DNA from: Listeria monocytogenes
GTDB lineage: Bacteria > Bacillota > Bacilli > Lactobacillales > Listeriaceae
Reading direction: 5' to 3'
Assembly (NCBI RefSeq): GCF_013282665.1
Contig: NZ_CP054041.1
Span: 1,064,501 to 1,128,500 of the forward strand
DNA length: 64,000 nt
The notes beneath the pieces were generated by a model. That model ran no database searches and had not been told where the DNA came from. It saw only the letters and a list, made by a program, of their open reading frames with translations. Numbering within the stretch: the stretch's first letter is position 1; each line of letters starts with the position of its first letter. Below are positions 37,998 through 46,908 of this stretch, in pieces. The translations under genes and the position numbers were made by a program.

Positions 37998-38067
37998 TGC
38001 TAAATCCTCCCTCGCTCATTCTATCCTCTATTATACCGGACTTGCCTACTATAAAAAAGCTATTTTT

Positions 38068-39198
38068 TTAATTCGTTTTAGACAATTGGAAAAGCCCACG
38101 CATCTTGTTTAAAATGTAGAGTGCTAAAATAAAACTACCAATCGTTGCACCTATTCCCCAAGACAAATAGCCGATGAGACCAAGCTCTGTATCCGCCACT
38201 GCCATATTGGCAACAACCATCCCAACAAACACCGAAAACAAGACTAAAAACGGCCATTTAACCCAAGAAAAAGCAAATAAATAACCACTGCGCTCAATAT
38301 GTTGTTTCTTATATAAAATTAAAATAACCAAAACCATAAGCATGCTTAATATTATACTGAAAATCACAGCCCCAATCGATGCGGACTCAAACGAAAACGG
38401 AGTAAATATATTAACATAATCCTCAAATTGTAAAAGATTAGACATACCTTTATCCCCACCATGCGGCCAAATAAAGTTATATATATTATCTAAAGTAGGA
38501 TTTAAAACACTCGGTAATAACATCACCCCAAATGCCACAAAAGCTGCAGCAATTGGTGAACCTATCAATAAACCAATTAAAATAGCCACTAAAAATATAA
38601 GAATATATGTAAATAATCCACCAATAATATCTACCCAAAATTTCGGTGCATCTAGCTGAATATATTCTTTTGGAACGTGCGACATGAAGTACACCAAACC
38701 GATTCCCATTGAAACAAGGTAGCTCAGTGTAATCGTCGCTATTCCCATCACCATTTTAACCCCAACAATATGCGTCCGCTTATATGGTAATGAAGCCGTA
38801 AAGCGATTCGCTCTTGTGTAACGTTCGAAAATAACTGCCAAAACCCCTAAAATAAAAACACTCACCTTGATTAAAGTAAAAAACATTTCCACTTGAAAAT
38901 AGAACATAAACGGCATGTAATCGACAAACTCATCTTGAACAAAATTTGTATACATCGGAATCGCCAAATAAGCCACTGTCAAACTCGCTTGTATTTCTTC
39001 ATCAGAAGTTTTGAATTCAGGACTTTCTTTCTGCTGCTTTAAAAACTCACTTGATTCATAGTACTCTTTTTGACTGTTCCATCTATCTGCATCTGACATT
39101 AGCCCCAAAGTAATTCCTAAGAAAAATAATATCATAACACCCAAAAGCATCCATCTCATATTACGCCATTCTCGGTACCATAACCCTCGACTAAACAT
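38068..39198 (-). CDS. ABC-2 type transporter permease
   Basis: About 376 residues with around eight membrane helices and a large extracellular loop after the first (residues about 35-90). The ATG at 39198 fits better than the one at 39210, which abuts GGAGGG. It pairs with the ATPase gene 14 bases upstream. The two resemble the small GntR-less ABC pairs that export or sense lipids or peptides. The substrate is unknown. Confidence 0.8.
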   Translation of the reverse strand: MFSRGLWYREWRNMRWMLLGVMILFFLGITLGLMSDADRWNSQKEYYESSEFLKQQKESPEFKTSDEEIQASLTVAYLAIPMYTNFVQDEFVDYMPFMFYFQVEMFFTLIKVSVFILGVLAVIFERYTRANRFTASLPYKRTHIVGVKMVMGIATITLSYLVSMGIGLVYFMSHVPKEYIQLDAPKFWVDIIGGLFTYILIFLVAILIGLLIGSPIAAAFVAFGVMLLPSVLNPTLDNIYNFIWPHGGDKGMSNLLQFEDYVNIFTPFSFESASIGAVIFSIILSMLMVLVILILYKKQHIERSGYLFAFSWVKWPFLVLFSVFVGMVVANMAVADTELGLIGYLSWGIGATIGSFILALYILNKMRGLFQLSKTN

Positions 39199-39224
39199 AA
39201 TTAGCCTCATCCCTCCTGCCTGTT

Positions 39225-40112
39225 TTAGATCTCATAATAATCTATCTTATCATTCGCTAAATGCACCGTGAAAATGTCTTCTATCGAAATCGACATCTCT
39301 TCTAGTAAAACTGGCTCTTCTAAACGTAATTCAGCAAGAAAACTGCTAGCATTTTCAGTCACTAGAAGCGTATAAATCCGCCCATTACGATACAACAATT
39401 GCGCGTTATTTTTCACAAAATCAGGTATTTTCTTCGTTTTGAATGCCACTTGTATTTTCACTGCGTCCGTCCGCATGTCTTCTAAATAATAATCAAATTC
39501 CACACTCGCGCCCTTTAACACAATTATTCGGTCCGCAATCGCCTCAAGTTCTTCCAAACGATGAGATGCAATCACAACACTTGTTCCGCGCTTTTTCACT
39601 GTATCTTTTATTATCGCTAAAATCTGCTTTTTGATAATGATATCTAATCCGTCCATTGGCTCATCCAGTAGCAAAAATCGAACATTAATCGAAAAAGCTA
39701 AAATAATAAAAAATAGCGCTTTTCGTCCTTTTGAAAAAGACATTAACTTAGCCTTCATCGGTAGTTCAAATTGCTGCATTAATTCACTAAAAAAAGCCTC
39801 ATCAAAAGTCGGATAAATTTGCCGATAAATCTTAACGACTGTTTGCACACTATATGTATTAAAATGGTTCATATTATCTTCCAAGAAAAATAGCTGTTGC
39901 TTCACTTCTGGGTGTTTAAAAATACTCTTTTCATCTAAGAAAACATCGCCCTCATCCGGCAAATAAATTCCCGTCATCGTCGAAAAAAGTGTCGTCTTTC
40001 CCACACCATTTCGACCAATTAATGCCGTTACTTCTCCTGCTTTTAAATCAAATGAAACATCCTTCAAAACCAAATTATCATCCATCTTTTTAGTTAAGTT
40101 CCGAATTTTCAT
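39225..40112 (-). CDS. ABC transporter ATP-binding protein
   Basis: 295 residues from the ATG at 40112 (AGAGGTGG upstream). Walker A GRNGVGKTTLF, signature region MSFSKGRKALF (a degenerate FSKGRK rather than SGGQ), Walker B FLLLDEPMDGLD and switch His IASHR. The C-terminal 80 residues are a small accessory domain as in YtrB-like proteins. It drives the adjacent permease. The altered signature is typical of the ABC-2 exporter class with FSKG. Confidence 0.88.
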   Translation of the reverse strand: MKIRNLTKKMDDNLVLKDVSFDLKAGEVTALIGRNGVGKTTLFSTMTGIYLPDEGDVFLDEKSIFKHPEVKQQLFFLEDNMNHFNTYSVQTVVKIYRQIYPTFDEAFFSELMQQFELPMKAKLMSFSKGRKALFFIILAFSINVRFLLLDEPMDGLDIIIKKQILAIIKDTVKKRGTSVVIASHRLEELEAIADRIIVLKGASVEFDYYLEDMRTDAVKIQVAFKTKKIPDFVKNNAQLLYRNGRIYTLLVTENASSFLAELRLEEPVLLEEMSISIEDIFTVHLANDKIDYYEI

Positions 40113-40281
40113 TATTCCACCTCTTTCACTCATTATATAAGCTCCACCATATTTTTTCTACATTTTTAAAAATTTTCTACCAATTCTTGAATAAAAGTTG
40201 CAAACCAATCATTATACTAATTTCACATATTGCGGTAAAATATCCCTATATGAACTTATTTAAAACCCCTGAGGTGAAAAC

Positions 40282-42612
40282 ATGATAAAACTTGATACGA
40301 CAATGCTCGATTCTTTTAAAGAAAACCCAACCCTCCGGAAGCATTTGTTTTCTGGACATTTTGGTTTAGAAAAAGAAAATATTCGCGTAACTTCTGATGG
40401 AAAATTGGCTCTTACGCCACATCCAGCCATTTTCGGCCCAAAAGAAGATAATCCATATATCAAAACCGATTTTTCGGAAAGTCAAATTGAAATGATTACC
40501 CCGGTAACAGACTCGATTGACTCGGTATATGAATGGCTTGAAAATCTTCATAATATCGTTTCGTTGCGCTCAGAAAACGAACTACTTTGGCCATCTAGCA
40601 ACCCACCCATTTTACCAGCAGAAGAAGATATTCCAATTGCTGAATACAAAACGCCCGATAGCCCGGATAGAAAATACCGCGAGCATTTAGCAAAAGGCTA
40701 CGGTAAAAAAATCCAATTATTATCTGGTATTCATTATAATTTTTCATTCCCAGAAGCTTTAATTGATGGGCTTTATGATAAAATTAGCCTTCCAGAAGAA
40801 TCGAAGCAAGATTTTAAAAATCGTCTCTATTTAAAAGTCGCAAAATACTTTATGAAAAATCGCTGGTTGCTTATTTATTTAACTGGTGCAAGCCCGGTTT
40901 ACCTTGCTGATTTCACGAAAACGAAGCACGAAGAATCCCTTCCGGATGGTAGTAGCGCGCTTCAAAATGGGATTTCTCTTCGAAATAGTAATGCTGGCTA
41001 TAAAAACAAAGAATCTCTTTACGTAGATTATAATTCATTCGACGCTTATATTTCTAGCATCTCTAACTATATTGAAGCTGGCAAAATCGAGAGCATGCGC
41101 GAATTTTACAATCCGATTCGTTTGAAAAACGCGCATACCGATCAAACATTGGAAAGTTTAGCGGAGCACGGCGTGGAATATTTAGAAATTCGCTCTATTG
41201 ATTTAAATCCATTAGAGCCGAATGGCATTTCAAAAGATGAGCTTGCTTTTATTCACCTATTTTTAATTAAAGGTTTGCTTTCAGAAGATCGCGAATTATG
41301 CTCCAACAACCAACAATTAGCTGATGAAAACGAAAATAATATCGCGCTTAATGGTCTCGCGCAACCTGCCCTGAAAAATTGTGATAATGAAGAAATATCT
41401 GTCGTAGAAGCCGGACTTATAGAGCTCAATAAGATGAGCGACTTCATCCAAAACTTGCAACCAGAAGACACCAAGCTCCAAGCAATCATCGAAAAACAAA
41501 AAGATCGTCTACTACACCCTGAAAAAACGATTGCTGCACAAGTGATGCAACAAGTAACAAAAGAAGGCTACGTTGACTTTCATTTAAACCAAGCCAAAAC
41601 TTACATGGAAGAAACCGAAGCTCTAGCCTATAAATTGATTGGTGCAGAAGACATGGAGCTTTCCACCCAAATCATCTGGAAAGACGCCATCGCGCGCGGT
41701 ATCAAAGTCGACGTATTAGACCGGGCCGAAAACTTCCTTCGCTTCCAAAAAGGCGACCATGTGGAGTATGTAAAACAAGCAAGCAAAACATCCAAAGACA
41801 ACTACGTTTCCGTTTTAATGATGGAAAATAAAGTAGTTACTAAACTTGTACTTGCAGAACATGATATTCGTGTTCCATTTGGTGACAGTTTTAGCGACCA
41901 AGCTCTTGCACTAGAAGCTTTCTCTCTATTTGAGGATAAACAAATCGTTGTTAAACCAAAATCCACCAACTACGGGTGGGGTATCAGTATTTTCAAAAAC
42001 AAATTCTCGCTAGAAGATTACCAAGAAGCTTTAAATATTGCATTTAGCTATGATAGCTCCGTCATTATTGAAGAGTTCATTCCTGGCGACGAGTTCCGCT
42101 TCTTAGTTATTAACGACAAAGTTGAAGCTGTACTGAAACGTGTCCCCGCTAACGTAACCGGCGACGGAATCCATACAGTGCGCGAGCTGGTTGAAGAAAA
42201 GAACACTGATCCTTTGCGCGGAACAGACCATTTGAAACCACTTGAAAAAATTCGTACTGGTCCAGAAGAAACGCTAATGCTTTCCATGCAAAATCTTTCT
42301 TGGGACAGCATTCCTAAGGCAGAAGAAATCATCTACCTTCGCGAAAACTCCAACGTCAGCACAGGTGGCGACAGCATTGACTATACCGAAGAAATGGATG
42401 ACTACTTCAAAGAGATAGCTATTCGCGCGACACAAGTACTTGACGCCAAAATTTGTGGCGTAGACATAATTGTTCCACGTGAAACAATCGACCGTGATAA
42501 GCATGCTATCATCGAGCTTAATTTCAATCCCGCGATGCATATGCACTGCTTCCCTTATCAAGGGGAGAAGAAAAAAATTGGTGATAAGATTTTAGATTTC
42601 TTATTTGAATAA
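40282..42612 (+). CDS. gshF: Bifunctional glutamate-cysteine ligase / glutathione synthetase
   Basis: 776 residues. The N-terminal gamma-glutamylcysteine ligase domain (about 1-480) has HFGLEKENIRVT and FSESQIEMITP; the C-terminal ATP-grasp domain (about 490-776) has KPKSTNYGWGISIF, EEFIPGDEFRFLVI and the metal site IELNFNPAMHMHCFPYQG. The fused enzyme makes glutathione from Glu, Cys and Gly in the cytoplasm, as known in Listeria and streptococci. Ribosome site GAGGTGAAAAC; monocistronic with its own terminator. A near-perfect parS (42471) lies in the ATP-grasp part. Confidence 0.96.
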   Translation: MIKLDTTMLDSFKENPTLRKHLFSGHFGLEKENIRVTSDGKLALTPHPAIFGPKEDNPYIKTDFSESQIEMITPVTDSIDSVYEWLENLHNIVSLRSENELLWPSSNPPILPAEEDIPIAEYKTPDSPDRKYREHLAKGYGKKIQLLSGIHYNFSFPEALIDGLYDKISLPEESKQDFKNRLYLKVAKYFMKNRWLLIYLTGASPVYLADFTKTKHEESLPDGSSALQNGISLRNSNAGYKNKESLYVDYNSFDAYISSISNYIEAGKIESMREFYNPIRLKNAHTDQTLESLAEHGVEYLEIRSIDLNPLEPNGISKDELAFIHLFLIKGLLSEDRELCSNNQQLADENENNIALNGLAQPALKNCDNEEISVVEAGLIELNKMSDFIQNLQPEDTKLQAIIEKQKDRLLHPEKTIAAQVMQQVTKEGYVDFHLNQAKTYMEETEALAYKLIGAEDMELSTQIIWKDAIARGIKVDVLDRAENFLRFQKGDHVEYVKQASKTSKDNYVSVLMMENKVVTKLVLAEHDIRVPFGDSFSDQALALEAFSLFEDKQIVVKPKSTNYGWGISIFKNKFSLEDYQEALNIAFSYDSSVIIEEFIPGDEFRFLVINDKVEAVLKRVPANVTGDGIHTVRELVEEKNTDPLRGTDHLKPLEKIRTGPEETLMLSMQNLSWDSIPKAEEIIYLRENSNVSTGGDSIDYTEEMDDYFKEIAIRATQVLDAKICGVDIIVPRETIDRDKHAIIELNFNPAMHMHCFPYQGEKKKIGDKILDFLFE
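42471..42486. promoter_or_regulatory. parS-like site inside gshF (one mismatch)
   Basis: TGTTCCACGTGAAACA differs from the parS consensus at one base. It lies inside codons for IVPRETI, so it may be coincidental or a weak ParB site. Confidence 0.5.
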
Positions 42613-42652
42613 AAAAAATCCCAGCTGCTGGTTTAGTAGCTGGGATTTTTTA
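42612..42652 (+). terminator. Terminator of gshF
   Basis: AAAATCCCAGCTGCT / AGTAGCTGGGATTTTTT hairpin directly after the gshF stop. Confidence 0.9.
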
Positions 42653-42786
42653 TCATAACCAAAAAGGTAGTGAATAACTTAATTCTTATCACAAATGGCT
42701 AAATTATAGTTCTTTAGTATATTTATTCAATCATCCACCGCCCCCTTTATCTTTCCGCCCATATATACTACAATAAACTTTAACGA

Positions 42787-42808
42787 AAAAACGGAACCTC
42801 TTCCGTTT
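42787..42808. other. Inverted repeat in the leader of the efflux gene
   Basis: AAACGGAA CCTC TTCCGTTT, an 8-bp perfect stem, A-rich before it on the + strand (a T run on the - strand). It lies about 20 bases before the uORF. It could be an operator, an attenuator stem or a - strand terminator. Confidence 0.4.
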
Positions 42809-42829
42809 AAAATAGAAAGGGGTGACTGC

Positions 42830-42901
42830 ATGAATTTTTACGAGCGCATTAAAATCATGGTCCCACCATTTCCCTTTGAAGGATGTTTTTTTCCCAGATA
42901 A
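42830..42901 (+). CDS. 23-codon upstream ORF (possible leader peptide) before the MFS gene
   Basis: ATG at 42830 preceded by GAAAGGGGTG, encoding MNFYERIKIM then VPPFPFEGCFFPR and TAA. Its stop lies 24 bases before the ATG of the MFS gene. The PPFPF run is a ribosome-slowing kind of sequence. Position and ribosome site suggest a translated leader, but there is no direct evidence. Confidence 0.4.
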   Translation: MNFYERIKIMVPPFPFEGCFFPR

Positions 42902-42925
42902 ATAACTTATTCAGGAGAGAATTTT

Positions 42926-44116
42926 ATGGAAAAAAACATCGAAACAAAGAAAATCAATTTGGCATTACTTGTTTGCCTTGTGGGGTTTCCACAAATTAGC
43001 GAAACTATTTATACGCCTTCTTTAACTGAGATTGCTACGAGCTACGGCGTCTCATTAAATTTAGCTCAAATGACTTTAAGCATCTACTTTCTTGCTTTTG
43101 CAGTTGGCGTCTTCTTTTGGGGCGTTTGTTCCGATTTTTTAGGTCGACGAAAAGCAATGAACTTTGGGATATTTATTTACATTATAGGTTGTTTGGTTTG
43201 CCTTATGTCTAGTAGTATTACTGTCCTTTTTATCGGGCGGTTTATTCAAGCATTTGGCGCTAGCACGGGCTCGGTTACTACGCAAACCATTTTACGCGAC
43301 AACTATCACGGTACGAATCGCCATCATTTATTTGCAAAAATATCAGCTGTCTTAGCCTTTTCGCCAGCAATAGGCCCATTAGTTGGTGGTTTTGTCGGAC
43401 AGTATTACGGCTTTCGTGTAGTATTTTTAATTCTAGTAATCATGGGAATGGGGCTGCTATTCTGGAGTTTGAAACGACTACCCGAAACCATTATTGTTAC
43501 ATCTCATTCTTTCAGTGCGCAGAAAATGGTAGGAATTGGTAAAAAAATGGTGTGCGACCGCTATACTGTTGCTTTTGGTGTATTAATTGGTATTTTTAAC
43601 GGCATTTTGTTTAGTTACTATTCCGAAGCCCCAACTATATTTATCGAAAAGTTCCATTTCAGCCAGAGTCAGTATGGCTTTATGGGATGTGCTGTCGCGG
43701 CGGCAACTATATTAGGTGCGTGGCTTTCCAACCGGCGCCTAAAACAGCACTCTCCCCAAAAGATAATTACAGAAGGAATTTTGTTAGCACTTGGCGGAAC
43801 TCTATCTCTTAGCATAGTTTCTGCATTCCCCTTAATAATCCAAGTGATAGCGTATATCCTTTTCGTTTCTATTATCTTGGTAGGAATCGGCATGGCATTA
43901 CCAAACTGTTTGAGCTTAGCGCTAGTGAAATTTCAAGAAGTTGCAGGTACGGCTGGTGCCTTTTTAAGCTTAGGATACTATGTCATTGTCAGTATTTGTA
44001 CGTTTTTAATTAGCATCCTACACTCAGGATCACTGCTTGTATTTCCAGCGTTTTGCACAGTGCTTCTTTTAATTGCACTTACTTGTATAAAAGGAGTAAC
44101 TAGAAAAAATAGCTAA
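42926..44116 (+). CDS. MFS efflux transporter, Bcr/CflA-like
   Basis: 396 residues with 12 predicted membrane helices. The loop 2-3 motif is GVCSDFLGRRKAMNFG, helix 4 is GRFIQAFGASTGSVTTQ, and helix 5 has motif C-like SPAIGPLVGGFVGQ, typical of drug/proton antiporters of the Bcr/CflA group. Ribosome site CAGGAGAG. It follows a possible leader peptide and ends in its own terminator. Substrate unknown. Confidence 0.85.
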   Translation: MEKNIETKKINLALLVCLVGFPQISETIYTPSLTEIATSYGVSLNLAQMTLSIYFLAFAVGVFFWGVCSDFLGRRKAMNFGIFIYIIGCLVCLMSSSITVLFIGRFIQAFGASTGSVTTQTILRDNYHGTNRHHLFAKISAVLAFSPAIGPLVGGFVGQYYGFRVVFLILVIMGMGLLFWSLKRLPETIIVTSHSFSAQKMVGIGKKMVCDRYTVAFGVLIGIFNGILFSYYSEAPTIFIEKFHFSQSQYGFMGCAVAAATILGAWLSNRRLKQHSPQKIITEGILLALGGTLSLSIVSAFPLIIQVIAYILFVSIILVGIGMALPNCLSLALVKFQEVAGTAGAFLSLGYYVIVSICTFLISILHSGSLLVFPAFCTVLLLIALTCIKGVTRKNS

Positions 44117-44121
44117 CTAAA

Positions 44122-44186
44122 AAACAGGAAACTTTTGAAAGCCATTTTGCGAAAACGGTGGCTTAAAGAAGTTTCCTGTTTTATTT
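44122..44186. terminator. Bidirectional terminator after the MFS gene
   Basis: AAACAGGAAACTT / AAGTTTCCTGTTTT stem (with inner GCCA/TGGC pairing). It overlaps the end of the reverse-strand gene remnant. Confidence 0.8.
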
Positions 44187-44371
44187 TAAACTTAAGCTAG
44201 TTGGCTTGTTTACATCCAACCTTATTTTAAAATTAGCGCTTGATTCCGCAACTACGATACCTTCGCACTCTTCCATAATATTTACAAATGGATTGGAAGT
44301 TTCCGAGTATAAAACCCAAAGTAAATTTTTACGCTCATCAAGATAAGCAACAAACTCCTGGGAGCCTAATG
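44181..44371 (-). pseudogene. C-terminal remnant of an unknown gene
   Basis: A start-less frame of about 62 codons (QEFVAYLDERKNLLWVLYSE, then FVNIMEECEGIVVAESSANF) ending in TAA at 44181. Its 5' end is lost 10 bases from the next gene's stop. The acidic, soluble sequence looks like the end of a small cytoplasmic protein. It marks this stretch as a site of insertion and loss. Confidence 0.45.
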
Positions 44372-44380
44372 CTTATTGTT

Positions 44381-44890
44381 TTATGCTAATTGTTCGCTCA
44401 TGCTTTCCATTTGAGCAAGGAAGGCTTTTTGCCATTTCTTCTCGTTTAAGAATTCAATTGGGAACTGAGGATCAATTGTGTGCAAGATTTTAGCCCATGC
44501 ATCCGTACGTAATGAAGATGCTTGACGAATACTCATAACAAACATTATTACTGTACCAGCGATTAAATACAGCATGATTATAATGCCTAATATGATTGTA
44601 ACTGGCATATTCCCTCTTACTGCGAAAAAGTAAACTAAATAACCTAAAATGACTGCTATTGAAAAGAAAGCGCCAACGAATATCAAGATTTTCTTACGAG
44701 TACCATTATAAGTAGAAATACCCAACGCTTTTTCTAACAAAGCCATTTGGCGAATTGGATTGTTTTTCTTTTCCACTTGAATATCGTATTTATCAATTAA
44801 TAAATGGGCTGCTTTTCTTTCTTCCTTGTTGTTTTTAGGCATTAATACAATAAGGACAATAAATAATGCTATTAAAAGTAACTGTGCCAA
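44381..44890 (-). CDS. Membrane protein of unknown function
   Basis: 169 residues from TTG at 44890, which has AGGAG at the right distance; the GTG at 44899 overlaps that site. An N-terminal membrane helix, a basic helical stretch (KKNNPIRQMALLEKALG), two more helices (ILIFVGAFFSIAVILGYLVY and IILGIIIMLYLIAGTVIMFV) and a soluble tail. I do not recognise the family. Confidence 0.7.
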   Translation of the reverse strand: MAQLLLIALFIVLIVLMPKNNKEERKAAHLLIDKYDIQVEKKNNPIRQMALLEKALGISTYNGTRKKILIFVGAFFSIAVILGYLVYFFAVRGNMPVTIILGIIIMLYLIAGTVIMFVMSIRQASSLRTDAWAKILHTIDPQFPIEFLNEKKWQKAFLAQMESMSEQLA

Positions 44891-45037
44891 ACAAAACACT
44901 CCTATATTAAGATTTTCAACTAATTATAGCATTCTTAATGTTGTTGCAAATTGTATATTTTGTGAACTAATCAACGCAAAGAAGCTTGAATTAGTAGAAT
45001 CTTACTTGACAATTTACTTTAAATAAAAATTATTTGG

Positions 45038-45511
45038 TTATACTAAAGATTGGCTCATTTCTGTCCATAAAAATTCAGCAAAGTTATCTGCAACAATTTT
45101 CTTTTCGGCATTGTTTTTAAATGTTAATGGTGTCTCAACTATCACAGCTTCACCAGCACTTCCAACTATTGAAGTATCAATAGAGAAAATCGAACCATAT
45201 CCAGAATTTTTTATCATAATAAGCTCGTTATTTATATCTTGAAGCGCCCGTGCCTGTTCTGTTGCATACCTAACATCGGGGATAGACGTAGCACTTAATC
45301 CCCTGTTAGATATGCCGTAAAAAGATTCACCATTAAAAGTTAACGTTCCAAACTTTTCTAAAAAAAGTTTATATGAGTCAGGAAAAACATTTCCTAAGAC
45401 CTCTTGGTAAATCGGAATTAAATTCATTGTTCTAGTTCCATTAGAATGAAAGGTTGCTTCACTTTCCATCATTAGTTTATCTACTTCATCAAGGAAACTA
45501 TTAGTCATCAT
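45038..45511 (-). CDS. SUKH (SMI1/KNR4-like) immunity protein
   Basis: 157 residues. The segment [26 protein letters not shown] (about 40-65) has the SUKH pattern P-x-x-Y-x-x-F-L-x-x-x-G. SUKH proteins commonly neutralise nuclease toxins of the polymorphic-toxin class. No toxin is adjacent, so this is an orphan. Ribosome site AGGAGTGTAA. Confidence 0.72.
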   Translation of the reverse strand: MMTNSFLDEVDKLMMESEATFHSNGTRTMNLIPIYQEVLGNVFPDSYKLFLEKFGTLTFNGESFYGISNRGLSATSIPDVRYATEQARALQDINNELIMIKNSGYGSIFSIDTSIVGSAGEAVIVETPLTFKNNAEKKIVADNFAEFLWTEMSQSLV

Positions 45512-45601
45512 TTACACTCCTAAAAGTTCATTTATTTAACACACTTTTATTATAGCACCCTTGTATTTATAGACTTTGTAGAATTTGTGACTAAATTCCA
45601 C

Positions 45602-45643
45602 AAAAAAACAATCTTTCGACACATTTACTTGTCAAAAGATTGT
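45602..45643 (-). terminator. Terminator of ychF
   Basis: AACAATCTTTTGACA / TGTCGAAAGATTGTT stem followed by TTTTT on the - strand. Its outer base abuts a parS palindrome. Confidence 0.85.
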
Positions 45644-45656
45644 TTCACGTGAAACA
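45641..45656. promoter_or_regulatory. parS: parS site at the 3' end of ychF
   Basis: Exact TGTTTCACGTGAAACA between the ychF stop codon and its terminator stem, overlapping the stem by about three bases. Confidence 0.92.
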
Positions 45657-45658
45657 TA

Positions 45659-46759
45659 TTAAACGTTAAAACGGAAATGAACAACATCTCCATCTTTCAT
45701 TTCGTATTCTTTACCTTCCAAGCGTACTTTACCCGCTTCTTTGGCAGCTTGCTCTGAGCCGTATTCAAGTAAAGCATCGTATGCGACAACTTCGGCACGA
45801 ATGAATCCACGTTCGAAGTCTGTATGGATAATGCCCGCACATTGTGGAGCTTTCATACCTTTGATGAATGTCCAAGCGCGAACTTCTTGAACGCCTGCTG
45901 TGAAGTAAGTTGCTAAGCCAAGCAATGTATACGCAGAACGAATCAATTGGTCTAAACCAGATTCTTCAATTCCAAGCGCTTCTAAAAACTCTAGCTTATC
46001 TTCGTCTTCAAGTTCAGCGATTTCTTCTTCGGCACGAGCACAAACAACGATAACTTCGGAGTTCTCACTCGCAGCGAATTCGCGTACTTGCTGTACATAT
46101 TTGTTATCGTCCGGACTAGAAACATCTTCTTCACTTACATTTGCAACGTATAAAACTGGTTTTCTTGTAAGTAAAAAAAGGTTGCGAACGATTTTCTCTT
46201 CTTCTTCGTTAAATTCAATCGCACGAGCTGGTTTGTCATTTTCGAATGCTTCACGTAGTTTAACTAAAACGTTATATTCAGCCACAGCATCTTTATCTTT
46301 TTGTTTAGACAGCTTCTCAACGCGTCCAATACGCTTCTCTACTGTTTCTAAATCCGCTAAGATAAGTTCTAAGTTAATTGTTGAAATATCGTCTAGTGGG
46401 TCTACTCGGCCTTCTACGTGAGTGATGTTTTCATCGTCAAAACAACGAGTTACATGGCAAATCGCATCTACTTGACGAATATGGGATAAGAATTTGTTTC
46501 CAAGTCCTTCCCCTTTACTAGCACCTTTTACAATTCCGGCGATATCTGTAAATTCAAAAGTTGTTGGAACGGTTTTTTTCGGTTTTACAAGTTCCGTTAG
46601 TTTGTTTAATCTGTGGTCAGGAACTTCAACAATTCCTACATTAGGGTCAATCGTCGCAAACGGATAATTCGCAGCCTCTGCTCCTGCTTTTGTGATTGCA
46701 TTAAAAAGTGTCGATTTCCCAACATTAGGAAGCCCGACAATACCAGCTGTAAGTGCCAT
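45659..46759 (-). CDS. ychF: Redox/translation-associated GTPase (ATPase) YchF/OLA1
   Basis: 366 residues from the ATG at 46759 (AAGGAG upstream), the usual length; the longer frame adds 16 residues without a site. P-loop GLPNVGKSTLFNAITKA, switch region DIAGIVKGASKGEGLGNKF, a coiled-coil insertion (RVEKLSKQKDKDAVAEYNVL) and a C-terminal TGS domain (VQEVRAWTFIKGMKAPQCAG). It binds ATP and ribosomes. It is conserved and has its own terminator. Confidence 0.96.
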   Translation of the reverse strand: MALTAGIVGLPNVGKSTLFNAITKAGAEAANYPFATIDPNVGIVEVPDHRLNKLTELVKPKKTVPTTFEFTDIAGIVKGASKGEGLGNKFLSHIRQVDAICHVTRCFDDENITHVEGRVDPLDDISTINLELILADLETVEKRIGRVEKLSKQKDKDAVAEYNVLVKLREAFENDKPARAIEFNEEEEKIVRNLFLLTRKPVLYVANVSEEDVSSPDDNKYVQQVREFAASENSEVIVVCARAEEEIAELEDEDKLEFLEALGIEESGLDQLIRSAYTLLGLATYFTAGVQEVRAWTFIKGMKAPQCAGIIHTDFERGFIRAEVVAYDALLEYGSEQAAKEAGKVRLEGKEYEMKDGDVVHFRFNV

Positions 46760-46866
46760 TATATATAAACTCCTTTTCATTAACTTCATTTTGAAAATGC
46801 CTGTCAAATAGACATTTTTTCACTAACGTATATTATAAAGGTTTTTCAAACAAAAAGCCACCCACC

Positions 46867-46903
46867 AAAAAACGAAAACCCTAAAGAGGATTTCCGTTTT
46901 CAT
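46867..46903 (-). terminator. Terminator of the catalase gene
   Basis: AACGGAAATCC / GGGTTTTCGTT stem followed by TTTTTT on the - strand. Confidence 0.8.
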
Positions 46904-46908
46904 TTCAC

